Assembly: GCA_019416685.1 (NCBI GenBank)
Contig: DXWV01000107.1
Coordinates: 10,496 to 68,492 of the forward strand
Direction of reading: 5' to 3'
DNA: 57,997 bases
Source of the DNA: Bacteroides sp.
Lineage (GTDB): Bacteria; Bacteroidota; Bacteroidia; Bacteroidales; Bacteroidaceae
In this document: one piece after another, positions 16,033-25,472 of the stretch
Layout: each line of letters starts with the position of its first letter
Numbering within the stretch: the first letter of the stretch is position 1
Translations under genes and position numbers: made by a program
Notes under the pieces: generated by a model
What the model saw: the letters and a program-made list of their open reading frames with translations, nothing else
What the model was told of the DNA's origin: nothing
Database searches by the model: none

Positions 16033-18594
16033 CTATTTCATTATCTTAATAGTTTCCTCAATGCTAATATTCTCAGAAGAACCACCCACCTGAAAGACAT
16101 ACTCACCTGCGGGAGTCACAAACTGACGGGTCTTCTCATCCCAATAACGTAACTCCTTTTTAGGTACAGAAATAGTAACATCTGCAGATTTTCCTTTCTT
16201 TAAATGTACTCTGGAGAAACCTTTCAGTTGCTTTAACGGCATGTATGTCCCCGTTTCCGGATAACGGACATATACCTGAGCTACCTCATCACCATCGTAC
16301 TTTCCTACATTGGAGAGATTGAATGTAATGTCAACTGTATCATTTGATTGTGTAATACTCTTTTTCTTATATTTAAAATTCGTATAACTCAATCCGTAAC
16401 CAAACTCATACAGAGGTTTTCCCTCAAAATATTGATAGGTCCTGTTCTTCACAGAATAATCATCAAACGCAGGAAGTTCGTCCAACGAGTTGTAATAGGT
16501 CAATGGAAGACGTCCACCCGGATTATAATCACCAAACAGAACTTCGGCCACTGCATTACCTCCCTGTTCGCCGGGATACCATGCGTTCAGTATAGCCGGA
16601 ATATTTTCGTCCATCCAATTGATGGCCATAGAACTTCCGGCAACCAATACTACAACCGTATTTGGATTTACTTTATAAAGCTCTTTAATAAACTCTTGCT
16701 GATCAATAGGTAATTCAAGCGAATAACGATCCTGACCTTCTCTTTCAATAGATTTATTAATACCCAGTACCGCTACTGTCACATCACATTCCTTTGCTAC
16801 TTTTCCGGCATCTCCAAACAATGCTAAACGGTTGGTCTGATCGGTAACCGGTGCTTTCCAGTAAAGGCGTGCGAAACAGTCACCACCACCATCAAAATAT
16901 TCCACTCTTAAATCATACGCTTTACCGGCTTCCAGCTTCACTATGACCTGATCCATCTGGGCACTTCTCTCTGTCCAGGAATCTATCAGTTTCTTACCAT
17001 CCAGAAACAAGCGGCAACCATCATCTGTCTTCAACCCTAAAGTATAATCACCCGACACAACCGGCTTTAGAGTCCCTGTCCAACGAATAGACATGGGAGC
17101 TTCAGGTTGAAACCGATCAGGACGGTGAACAGGATCATAAAGTAACTCTTCTTCCATACGTACAGAAGGTGTACCTTGCAGATCGCTGTTACTGAAATAT
17201 TCTGCTTTCAGACCATTTGGGAAAAAGCTCTTGGAAATGGGATCAAAATCAGTACCACTGGATACCCAAGGGGCATGTACAACTTTTATATTTGCATTCT
17301 CGGCGTATTTCTTAATGCCATCAAGCACAGAGACCGGAGTATTTTTAGGATTACCACTATAATCCCCGAATTCACAATGAGCAGCACTGATACCTACCAC
17401 CGCAATGGATTTTATCTTTTTCAGGTTTAAAGGCAAGAAGTTCTTCTGATTCTTTAGAAGAACCATACTTTGGCGAGCTGTTTCTAAAGCCAATTCCTGA
17501 TGTTCTTTACAACCGATGACAGAGGGTCCTATTTTATTATAAGGATTCTGCGACGGATCATCAAAAAGCCCTAAAAGCATCCTGCCACGTAAAATACGGT
17601 AAGCAGCAGAGTCTATTTCCGCTTCGCTGACCATGTATTCGTTGTATGCCTTCAGCAATGGAGCAGTATACACGCGATCTCCACACTCCAGATCAAGTCC
17701 GGCTTTGAGAGCCAATGTAGCAGCCGCTTCCAGATTCTTCACATATTTATGTTTTGTCACCATCCATTCGGGGGCACTACAGTCCGAAACAATATAACCG
17801 TTAAAGTTCCAGTCACCACGCAATACCTTTTTTATCAGATAGGTGTTGACAGTACAAGGCACATCGTTTACAGCATTATAAGCCATCATGATGGATTGTG
17901 CTTTAGCATCAACGATGCAGCGCTCAAAAGCAGGTAAGTAGTATTCACGTAAATCACGTTCGGACACCTTGACATTACAACTTGAGCGATTATGCTCTTC
18001 ATTATTAACAGCGAAGTGCTTAGGTGTAGATACTGTTTTCAGATAACGCGGATTGTTGCCCTGCAAACCTTTAACAAATTCACATCCGATCACTCCGGTA
18101 AGAAAAGGGTCTTCCCCATAAGTTTCAGGAGTTCTGCCCCAGCGAGGGTCACGAGCCATATTCACCGTAGGTGACCAGAATGTAAGCAGATCACTGGCAC
18201 CGGCAATCTGTTTCTTTCCATAATCCAACTCTTTCCAGCGTCCTCGTGCTTCATCCGAAATAGCAGTGGATACCCGAAAAATCAGATTAGGATTCCAGGT
18301 AGCAGCCAAGCCTATAGCCTGAGGAAACACAGTAAACTCACCCGGACGAACCACTCCGTGCAGAGCTTCATTGCCATGATTATATTTGTCTATGTCAAAA
18401 CGAGGAATCTCTCTGGCATCGTTCACTAACAGAGATATCTTTTCTTCTACTGTCAATTTATGAAGTAAATCTATAATGCGCTCATGCTGAGGAGCGGTCA
18501 TGTCACGAAACAACTCAGTCTTGTTCTGTGCCTGTCCGGACAGAGAAAACACCCACAATGGGATCGAGCATCCTATTAATTTCAGAATTTTCAT
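16033..18594 (-). CDS. Second GH3 glycoside hydrolase with PA14 domain
   Basis: The 853-residue protein has the same plan as its neighbour: signal peptide (end LSGQAQN), GH3 catalytic barrel with HGNEALHGVVRPGEF and nucleophile Asp271 in GYIVSDCSAPEW, a sandwich domain with an inserted PA14 domain (about 460-600, including FFPNGLKAEYFSNSDLQGTP and GDCFARLYWKAP), and a C-terminal FnIII-like domain. The two GH3 proteins differ substantially in sequence, so this is not a recent duplication, and they probably remove different sugars or linkages. The gene follows the GH30 gene by 16 bases and is clearly co-transcribed with it. Confidence 0.92.
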   Translation of the reverse strand: MKILKLIGCSIPLWVFSLSGQAQNKTELFRDMTAPQHERIIDLLHKLTVEEKISLLVNDAREIPRFDIDKYNHGNEALHGVVRPGEFTVFPQAIGLAATWNPNLIFRVSTAISDEARGRWKELDYGKKQIAGASDLLTFWSPTVNMARDPRWGRTPETYGEDPFLTGVIGCEFVKGLQGNNPRYLKTVSTPKHFAVNNEEHNRSSCNVKVSERDLREYYLPAFERCIVDAKAQSIMMAYNAVNDVPCTVNTYLIKKVLRGDWNFNGYIVSDCSAPEWMVTKHKYVKNLEAAATLALKAGLDLECGDRVYTAPLLKAYNEYMVSEAEIDSAAYRILRGRMLLGLFDDPSQNPYNKIGPSVIGCKEHQELALETARQSMVLLKNQKNFLPLNLKKIKSIAVVGISAAHCEFGDYSGNPKNTPVSVLDGIKKYAENANIKVVHAPWVSSGTDFDPISKSFFPNGLKAEYFSNSDLQGTPSVRMEEELLYDPVHRPDRFQPEAPMSIRWTGTLKPVVSGDYTLGLKTDDGCRLFLDGKKLIDSWTERSAQMDQVIVKLEAGKAYDLRVEYFDGGGDCFARLYWKAPVTDQTNRLALFGDAGKVAKECDVTVAVLGINKSIEREGQDRYSLELPIDQQEFIKELYKVNPNTVVVLVAGSSMAINWMDENIPAILNAWYPGEQGGNAVAEVLFGDYNPGGRLPLTYYNSLDELPAFDDYSVKNRTYQYFEGKPLYEFGYGLSYTNFKYKKKSITQSNDTVDITFNLSNVGKYDGDEVAQVYVRYPETGTYMPLKQLKGFSRVHLKKGKSADVTISVPKKELRYWDEKTRQFVTPAGEYVFQVGGSSENISIEETIKIMK

Positions 18595-18610
18595 TATATA
18601 AATTTATTGT

Positions 18611-20005
18611 TTAAAGGGTTATCGTATTAAATGTCTTAGGAGCGAGCTTAACGTTTATCACATAGCCTTTACAAGCGATCCGAACTTCCCGTTCTTTCTT
18701 ATCTTTATTGACACAAAGAATGACAATCCGGTTATCAGGGTTTTTAAATGCCAGCACATCATCACCTTTTGACACCTTCAATTTATAGGCTCCTTTTCTT
18801 ACAAAATGACTCAAATGCTTCATCAGATAAAACTCCGGGGTATAAATAATCTCTTTTGTCTGCGAATCAATGCGAATCATCGTATTTTGTTTCCAGCCCC
18901 AGGAACTGGCTCCATCATCCGCCAATACCATATTCCAGTACATATAAGAATTGACACCACCATTTAAATAGGTTTTCAGTAAATCAAAAGTATGCTCTGC
19001 AGCTGCCCAATCGAAGGTACCACTGCCACATTCGTTCTCTGTCTGCATCAATTTCAGAGTAGGGTATTTCCGATGAATATCAGCTACAACATCTTTTCCT
19101 TCCCATTGCAGACCGATCCCACGGATATACTCAGAGGCATCGACATTCTCCATCACACACATCAGATCTTCCATCTTATTGCAGTTGAACGTACCGAACC
19201 ACAAATCGACATCGGGATGCTTCTCACTAAATACAGGACCCAAATATTTTCCGATAAAATTTGCCATAGCTTGAGGTGTCCAACTACAATTTGGCCACTG
19301 ATGCTTGGTATACGGTTCATTTTGGAATTGTAGCAGAGAAATATTGATACCATTCTCCTTATAAGCATCCATAAACTTGGATAGATAGAGAGTGTAAGCT
19401 TTGAGATATTCCGGTTTTTGAATAAAATGATCTCCTGCTACTTCATTTTCCTTTGTAAAATCATTATGATCGCCGGGAGCTGTCGCATAGTGCCGGGTAG
19501 CTTTCATCCAAACCGGAGGACTCCACGGTGAAGCCCATAGCTTTAAATCCGGTTGAATAGCCAATGCCGCCTTTATATATGGAATCAATCCTGTTTTATC
19601 GCGTTCTATACTAAAGTTCTTCATTTCAAAGTCACCCGGACATTCATTAAAGCTATACCAATCACGGGCATAATCATTCGCACCGATTGGTAACCGGCAG
19701 AAAGTATATCGTACTCCATCCGGACCAAACAGTTCTTCCAGAATAGTTTTACGTTGTTTTTCAGATAACAGAGCTAAAGCGTCCCATCCCAATTCATTGA
19801 AACATCCTCCGAAACCATCTATAACCTGTTCTTGAGACTCTGAAACGATAATATCGGCATTCGAATCAGCATACTTCTGAACTTTAATACGAGTCTTTTG
19901 CCATGGTAGTTGTTCTGAAGTGGTATAAATCTCTGCTTTTTGCGCATTCAGTGACAAACAACTCTGCACTAAAAAGAATAATATAAATAAGGTTTTAATC
20001 TTCAT
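18611..20005 (-). CDS. GH30 glycoside hydrolase (glucosylceramidase-like / beta-1,6-glucanase-like)
   Basis: The 464-residue protein has a signal peptide (SCLSLNAQK) followed by the GH30 TIM barrel and a small beta-sandwich made from both termini. The acid/base is Glu230 in FQNEPYTKHQW and the nucleophile Glu323 in LMQTENECGSG; the opening VIDGFGGCFNELGWDAL is characteristic of the family. In Bacteroides, GH30 enzymes beside GH3 genes are known from beta-1,6-glucan utilization loci, so cleavage of beta-1,6-glucosidic linkages is a fair guess. A Cys in the family opening may be acylated in some relatives, but no lipobox is evident here. It lies between GH92 (9-base gap) and GH3 (16-base gap). 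Confidence 0.9.
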   Translation of the reverse strand: MKIKTLFILFFLVQSCLSLNAQKAEIYTTSEQLPWQKTRIKVQKYADSNADIIVSESQEQVIDGFGGCFNELGWDALALLSEKQRKTILEELFGPDGVRYTFCRLPIGANDYARDWYSFNECPGDFEMKNFSIERDKTGLIPYIKAALAIQPDLKLWASPWSPPVWMKATRHYATAPGDHNDFTKENEVAGDHFIQKPEYLKAYTLYLSKFMDAYKENGINISLLQFQNEPYTKHQWPNCSWTPQAMANFIGKYLGPVFSEKHPDVDLWFGTFNCNKMEDLMCVMENVDASEYIRGIGLQWEGKDVVADIHRKYPTLKLMQTENECGSGTFDWAAAEHTFDLLKTYLNGGVNSYMYWNMVLADDGASSWGWKQNTMIRIDSQTKEIIYTPEFYLMKHLSHFVRKGAYKLKVSKGDDVLAFKNPDNRIVILCVNKDKKEREVRIACKGYVINVKLAPKTFNTITL

Positions 20006-20014
20006 ATAGTTAAG

Positions 20015-22294
20015 TTAATCATTAATACGTATAGCATCAAGTGAAGGAGGAACATCATTTACACTTGATCCCCATTCCGGGTTACACTGATTTCCCATTA
20101 TAAATTCCAGTTTCCCTCCATTCATTATATCTTCGTGGCTAAACCAAGGCTTAGACCATACTTCGCCATTAAGCTTAGCAGACTGAATATATTTATTGTC
20201 AACCGAGCAATTACGGGCAATGATCTCCAATACTTTCCCGCTACTTAACTTTAATTTAATGGAAGAGAAAAACGGACTTCCAATAGTATATACCGGCAAT
20301 CCCGGAGTGACCGGATAAAACCCCATCATTGAGAAAACGACAAAAGAAGACAGTCCCCCACCGTCCTCATCTCCGGGAACTCCCATCAGGTCATTTCTAA
20401 ACCACTGATGAATCAGCGAACGTATCCGCTTTTGTGTCTTCCAGGGAGCTTGTGCATAGTTATATAAATAAGGAATATGTAAAGAGGGCTCATTAGCCAT
20501 CGAAAACTGCCCCACATTTCCTGTGTGATCGGGTAGTTGAGAATAAAATTCGTACTTAGGTTTGCCCAGCCATTCATTAAAGGTCGCGTCTAAGTTATTA
20601 ACAAAAGCATCAGTTCCTCCCATCATCTGCACTAAATCGGCAAAGTTGTGTTGAACATCCCAACGATACGTCCAACCGTTGTTCTCACCATAATACTCAC
20701 GTGCGCCCATTCCTCCGGAAAAACGATAATCAAATGGTTCTATAAAATAGCCATCTTTATCTTTAGGATGGAAAAATAAAGTTTTCGAATTAAACAGATT
20801 CCGATAGTTATAAGAAGATGACAAATAAGAATCCGCTTCCGTCTTTAGTCCAAGAGCAGCAGCAATACGTGACAAACACCATTGATCATATGAAGTACCT
20901 AATGTCACAGCCACCGACTGACGTTTTTCAAAAGAGTTAACCTCAGGTACTGTCTCTTTTTCTCCGGGTATCAAAGAGGGTATATAGCCTTTCTCTTTAT
21001 AAAATTTATCTATCCAACCTGATTTGGCACTCGACCATGGAGCCAATGTCTTTTCCTCTATTCCTGCTTTAGTATAAATGTATGCCTCTCGTAGATCAAA
21101 ATCACGCAATCCTTTATACCAGGCATCTGCTATAATGGCAACTCCATGATTACAATTCATTCGCCGGGAATCACCTGTTACTTCGGGGAAGTTGGGAAAC
21201 CAATGCTCTGAACTCAATTCCGACATTCTCAAATAAGAACGTATTATATTCGTCTGTTTCTTTTGATCCATCAATATCCGTAAAGGATGGGCAGCACGAT
21301 AGCTATCCCATATCCAATCGTCTGTATAATAATCGTATCCGGCATCCTCATGGACTTTATTATCATATACACTGAAATAATATCCATCTTCACTAATATT
21401 CACCGGACGTTCCAGGCAACGATATAAAGAGGTGTAAAAAACAAACTTATCATTCTGTGTACCACCGGCAACTTGTATCTTACCTAACTCATCGTTCCAT
21501 ATCTTACGCCCGGCAGTTACAACATCTTTCAACGTATAGTTCTTAATTTCTCTTCTCAAATTCTTCTTCGCTTGCTCTACACTAATATAGGAAACACCGT
21601 AACGAACATTCAAAGACATCGGAGCTGCTTCCCATGCAACCACTACACAGGTATTGTCTCCTTTGGCTTTCTGTTTGCCCACTTCCCATTTATCGGACTG
21701 AAGTGTGCCTATCCTTGTCGGTTTCACATCCATTTCCATATAGACATATACCCGCAGGTTATTCCACATATTCTGGTAGCCGGAAATAACATTCCCAGCA
21801 ATCTCCAATTCACCATTTCCTGCATTCAGGATAAGATAAGGAGTTTCATTTTTCTTATAATTAAAATGATAAATCGCGGATTGATGAGACGGAGCAAATT
21901 CAACATGCAATTGTTGGTTGCACAAGTCTACCTGGTAATGATAAGGCTTTGTGGTTTCATTGTCATAATCAAAATTGATCACCCGGGATAGTCCGGACTC
22001 ATTTCCCTGAAAAGGCGATAGGTTAAAAGCAAAAGATCCCCGATGGCTGATCTGTATCAGAGGAAGTCCATGAATTTTATCGGAAGTATAATCACCTCTT
22101 TGCGGATAAACCCGTAGCATACTGTTGGGCAGATGCACAATCGGATAGGTCGGTACCAACAAATGACTGATATTCCCCATGTATGGATTTACGTAGTCAA
22201 CCGGTTCTTGAATAGAAGAGGCTTTCAATCCTGCGGTAGTCCCCAGTCCTATGACAAAGGATATAATGAGTATTTTTCGTATTATGTTTGCCAT
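20015..22294 (-). CDS. GH92 exo-alpha-mannosidase
   Basis: GH92 enzymes are calcium-dependent inverting exo-alpha-mannosidases of the Bacteroides periplasm or surface. This 759-residue protein has the normal length, with a signal peptide near residues 8-25 and an N-terminal sandwich followed by an (alpha/alpha)6 barrel. The base-region motif GVPGDEDGGGLSSFVVFSMM places Asp642 and Asp644 where the family needs them. The acid Glu is most likely Glu537 in YYGENNGWTYRW. That segment differs from the common EGNAWQY form, and the following VQHN replaces the usual VPHD, so the linkage preference may be unusual. The gene starts 143 bases after the DUF1735 gene, beyond an intrinsic terminator, and is followed closely by GH30. 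Confidence 0.92.
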   Translation of the reverse strand: MANIIRKILIISFVIGLGTTAGLKASSIQEPVDYVNPYMGNISHLLVPTYPIVHLPNSMLRVYPQRGDYTSDKIHGLPLIQISHRGSFAFNLSPFQGNESGLSRVINFDYDNETTKPYHYQVDLCNQQLHVEFAPSHQSAIYHFNYKKNETPYLILNAGNGELEIAGNVISGYQNMWNNLRVYVYMEMDVKPTRIGTLQSDKWEVGKQKAKGDNTCVVVAWEAAPMSLNVRYGVSYISVEQAKKNLRREIKNYTLKDVVTAGRKIWNDELGKIQVAGGTQNDKFVFYTSLYRCLERPVNISEDGYYFSVYDNKVHEDAGYDYYTDDWIWDSYRAAHPLRILMDQKKQTNIIRSYLRMSELSSEHWFPNFPEVTGDSRRMNCNHGVAIIADAWYKGLRDFDLREAYIYTKAGIEEKTLAPWSSAKSGWIDKFYKEKGYIPSLIPGEKETVPEVNSFEKRQSVAVTLGTSYDQWCLSRIAAALGLKTEADSYLSSSYNYRNLFNSKTLFFHPKDKDGYFIEPFDYRFSGGMGAREYYGENNGWTYRWDVQHNFADLVQMMGGTDAFVNNLDATFNEWLGKPKYEFYSQLPDHTGNVGQFSMANEPSLHIPYLYNYAQAPWKTQKRIRSLIHQWFRNDLMGVPGDEDGGGLSSFVVFSMMGFYPVTPGLPVYTIGSPFFSSIKLKLSSGKVLEIIARNCSVDNKYIQSAKLNGEVWSKPWFSHEDIMNGGKLEFIMGNQCNPEWGSSVNDVPPSLDAIRIND

Positions 22295-22331
22295 AAATAG
22301 TTACATGTGTTTTAATGAGTGTTACTGTATG

Positions 22332-22390
22332 AAAAAAACAGGTCTCATGGAACGATTTGTTGTTATGCATCTCTATACCCATGAGACCTG
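22332..22390 (-). terminator. Intrinsic terminator between the SusCD block and the enzyme block
   Basis: The 12-base arms CAGGTCTCATGG (22339-22350) and CCATGAGACCTG (22379-22390) are perfectly complementary. On the minus strand the hairpin is followed by a seven-T run (complement of 22332-22338). It lies 48 bases past the stop of the DUF1735 gene and before GH92. With no new promoter visible, the downstream enzymes would depend on read-through. Confidence 0.8.
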
Positions 22391-22437
22391 AATAAAAAAT
22401 CACTGAAAACAATCCTTCACCTTTCTACTTTTAAGAC

Positions 22438-23442
22438 TTACTGCCTTGTCATCGTTTCTTCTATAGTATGCCAAACATCATAATCGGCATCACCATTACT
22501 ACCATCACATCCGTCTTTCAATGTACGATAGCGATAACTCAAATTAAAGACCTGACGCCTAATGTTATTCTGTTCTAAAGTCGTATAGAAATTACTTTCG
22601 CCCACTTCACCCAACATTTCAATCTGAGCAGTTCCTACCGGAGTGATAGTCAAAGTAGCATCCTCGTTTATTGTGATACACATAGCATATTTCTTAATTT
22701 GTGCTTTTGTTAAATCAGAGGGACTATAACTATTTATCCCAACAAAACAACGAATAGAGTTCTTCGTCAAAGGTAACACATAACGAGTTACCGCGAAAGA
22801 TTGACGGACATTTTTATTCTTTACAATATCAAAGAAGTCATTTAGTCCTATTGTTTGATAGGAAGTAATCGGTGATTGAAAAGCATAATCATTTTTCAAC
22901 AATACACGATACATGACAGTACTCTTTTCCGAATTTACCTCATATGCCGAAACACTCTTTATACGCAATGGTATCAAATAAATAGAATCGGGTGATAACC
23001 CCTCCGGACGCACATGCACCGGTATAGTAGCATAATTGTCTTCACTATCCGCTTTCAACACTGTACTCATAACCGGTATTTCATAACGGGTGGGATCGAG
23101 TAAGTGTGCGAATTTCGATTCATCAATATCAAAATTCAGCTTATTATACTTTGCCAATGCCTCGTTATCGGGTTCCAGCTCTACAGTTACATCCTGATCG
23201 ATATGCTTCGTTCCCCCGCACCCAATACTGATATATCCGATAGACTCCTCTACATTCAGATCATGGTTTACTGAAAAGGTCAGATCTGCAACACTGAGTA
23301 CATTGATCACCTTTTTGTACAATTCTTTATCAAATTGTGCATCTTCATCACATGCTGTCATGCTAAAAGCTACAGCAATTATTAATAATATACGACTTGC
23401 TTTCATATTAATTCTCTTATTCATATCGTTTACATTAATCAT
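22438..23442 (-). CDS. DUF1735-type lipoprotein, SusE-position glycan-binding candidate
   Basis: The 334-residue protein carries a lipoprotein signal ending FSMTAC. The N-terminal half has the pattern of DUF1735 (BT_3987-like) domains: beta-strands followed by VTVELEPDNEALAKYNK, then YEIPVMSTVLKADSEDNYATIPVHVRP and IYLIPLRIKS. The C-terminal half ends in a beta-rich domain finishing in a Trp- and Arg-containing tail (VWHTIEETMTRQ), as in DUF4361 partners. Such proteins follow SusD in many PULs and probably bind glycan at the cell surface. The reading frame overlaps the end of susD by 8 bases; starts at Met7 or Met13 would give a more typical signal peptide and cannot be excluded. Confidence 0.82.
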   Translation of the reverse strand: MINVNDMNKRINMKASRILLIIAVAFSMTACDEDAQFDKELYKKVINVLSVADLTFSVNHDLNVEESIGYISIGCGGTKHIDQDVTVELEPDNEALAKYNKLNFDIDESKFAHLLDPTRYEIPVMSTVLKADSEDNYATIPVHVRPEGLSPDSIYLIPLRIKSVSAYEVNSEKSTVMYRVLLKNDYAFQSPITSYQTIGLNDFFDIVKNKNVRQSFAVTRYVLPLTKNSIRCFVGINSYSPSDLTKAQIKKYAMCITINEDATLTITPVGTAQIEMLGEVGESNFYTTLEQNNIRRQVFNLSYRYRTLKDGCDGSNGDADYDVWHTIEETMTRQ

Positions 23443-25447
23443 CCCATCCCGGATTCTGGTCCAATTTGGGCGCCTTTCTCATTTCATCCCGTGGGATAGG
23501 TAAAAGTACGGTTTTCTTATCAACTACCCGATTACGATAGTCGGCATGAGTGACAGCAGAACGTTGATAAAAATTATATTGATCTCCTTCAATATTCATT
23601 CCCTCAATTGGTTTACGTTCCTCCTCTTCATAGATTCCCCAGCGACGAATATCATAGAAACGACGTCCTTCAGCCAAGAATTCGACCAATCGTTCTGTCA
23701 CTATTTGCTTATCCATATCCTCTTCCGTAGCATAGTCTTGCGGACGTAATCCCGGCAAACCGGCTCTATAACGAATCTGGTTAAAAGCACTAATCATATC
23801 TTGAAGATTTCCGGCTCTTGACAGTTGATAGGTTTCACCACTCTCCATCGTTATTGAATGCGTACTATTCAAATGATTGACAGCTTCCGCATAAGACAAA
23901 AGAATTTCAGCATAACGAATGATAGGAAATGCTTTACTCACCCGGGTTCCCCCATCGGCCCAGCTATCAGACGGATTTATATATTTTTTTAATACATATC
24001 CGGTCACAGCATAATTTTTTTTTGCATCTCCTCCGGAAGCAGCATCCATTCCGGCAGAACCTCCTTTATAATAAGTAACCGTTACATTCCTCTTGTCCGT
24101 GGAACTGGATGAAATAGCCGGCCAAAAACAACCACTAAATCCGACACAGGCATAGAACCGCATTTCACGATTAGCATACATATTATATGTACCCCTATTC
24201 AGACGATATGCAGAGAATGTCTCTGCTTTTTTTGTCTGACCCTCTTCTGAATATTCATCCGATCCTGCTTCCTGAATTGTTTTTCCATTACGTGTTTTAT
24301 ATGCATCAATAAGTTTCTGCGTTAAACACATACCATTATATCCTCCCATACTGATCGGAAAAGACTGACGTGTGAATTCTGCTACCTCTCCGGAATTCCG
24401 GGACCAGATAAATTCCTTATTCTGAGTCGGATAAACATCCCCATTGAACATATCCGTATAAGATTTCAGCGGATCAATTCCACCAGCTCCATTTGGAAAA
24501 GGATCAGAAGGTACACCTTCCGGCAATGGAGGAGTTACATACGCACCCTGAGTCAAAGCAGGCATCGTATGCAATGTATAACGTTGCCCACCATCCATTT
24601 CCATCACTCGTCTGGCAGCCGCCGCTGCTACAGCCCATTTTCTTTCATCATAAGTTTGAGAAATATACTGTACGCCATCCGTAGTACGTGTCCAGTTTCC
24701 AAAATAACGATAGGCTGCCGTCCCCCCATTAAATGCCGGACTAGCAGCTTGCAAGCGTATGCGAGCGATGATTGCATAAGCAGCCCCTCTGGATGGACGG
24801 CCAAAATTCAAAATAGCTACATCAGGCGATATATATTTAGCTGCGATTTCCAATTCAGAACAGATGTACTCCACGGATTCATCATAAGTAGCACGTGCAC
24901 GATCATAATATTCAGCATCTTCATTCGTACTCAAAGGGTCATCTCCCACAATTATAATCGGCCCATAATTCATTAGAATATGATAATAAGCATATCCACG
25001 CAGGAAATGAGCATACCCCAATAAGTCCTGTCTTTCCAACGGAGTAATATCCTTACACTCATTCATTCTACTCATAATCAGATTGGCTTTACGAATCACT
25101 TTATAACACGGTCCCCAAACACCAAGCCCCTTAGTATTGGCCGCAGATACCATTCCTAAGCCCAAAGCTTTACCATGAAACAGCCCCGGATCCATTAAGG
25201 TAAAGATATCATCGGCACCCGTTATACCAGGAGTCGCATCGTTCCCGAAAATCCGACTTTCATCCGGTAGTTCTCCCGCTGCTCCCCACAAATATTTCTC
25301 CAAATTTATTTTATAGGAGAACACCGAGTCATATTTCAATGTATCGTCAAAATACTTATCAACACTCAAAAAATCACATGAACTCATTAATTCCAATACC
25401 AAACACGGAATCAATAACACACTCTTGTTTATGAATTTCATACTCAT
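23435..25447 (-). CDS. SusD/RagB-family outer-membrane glycan-binding lipoprotein
   Basis: SusD-like proteins sit as lids on SusC transporters and bind incoming oligosaccharide. This one has 670 residues, with a lipoprotein signal (LMSSC, Cys24), TPR-like helices in the first half (LGYAHFLRGYAYYHILMNYG) and the conserved C-terminal segment LVEFLAEGRRFYDIRRWGIYE followed by LLPIPRDEMRKAPKLDQNPGW. That ending is the standard SusD signature. It is longer than many SusD proteins because of large loops in the middle. It lies 25 bases after susC and overlaps the DUF1735 gene by 8 bases. Confidence 0.96.
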   Translation of the reverse strand: MSMKFINKSVLLIPCLVLELMSSCDFLSVDKYFDDTLKYDSVFSYKINLEKYLWGAAGELPDESRIFGNDATPGITGADDIFTLMDPGLFHGKALGLGMVSAANTKGLGVWGPCYKVIRKANLIMSRMNECKDITPLERQDLLGYAHFLRGYAYYHILMNYGPIIIVGDDPLSTNEDAEYYDRARATYDESVEYICSELEIAAKYISPDVAILNFGRPSRGAAYAIIARIRLQAASPAFNGGTAAYRYFGNWTRTTDGVQYISQTYDERKWAVAAAAARRVMEMDGGQRYTLHTMPALTQGAYVTPPLPEGVPSDPFPNGAGGIDPLKSYTDMFNGDVYPTQNKEFIWSRNSGEVAEFTRQSFPISMGGYNGMCLTQKLIDAYKTRNGKTIQEAGSDEYSEEGQTKKAETFSAYRLNRGTYNMYANREMRFYACVGFSGCFWPAISSSSTDKRNVTVTYYKGGSAGMDAASGGDAKKNYAVTGYVLKKYINPSDSWADGGTRVSKAFPIIRYAEILLSYAEAVNHLNSTHSITMESGETYQLSRAGNLQDMISAFNQIRYRAGLPGLRPQDYATEEDMDKQIVTERLVEFLAEGRRFYDIRRWGIYEEEERKPIEGMNIEGDQYNFYQRSAVTHADYRNRVVDKKTVLLPIPRDEMRKAPKLDQNPGWDD

Positions 25448-25472
25448 TCAAATTAAATCAGAAAAATATTAC

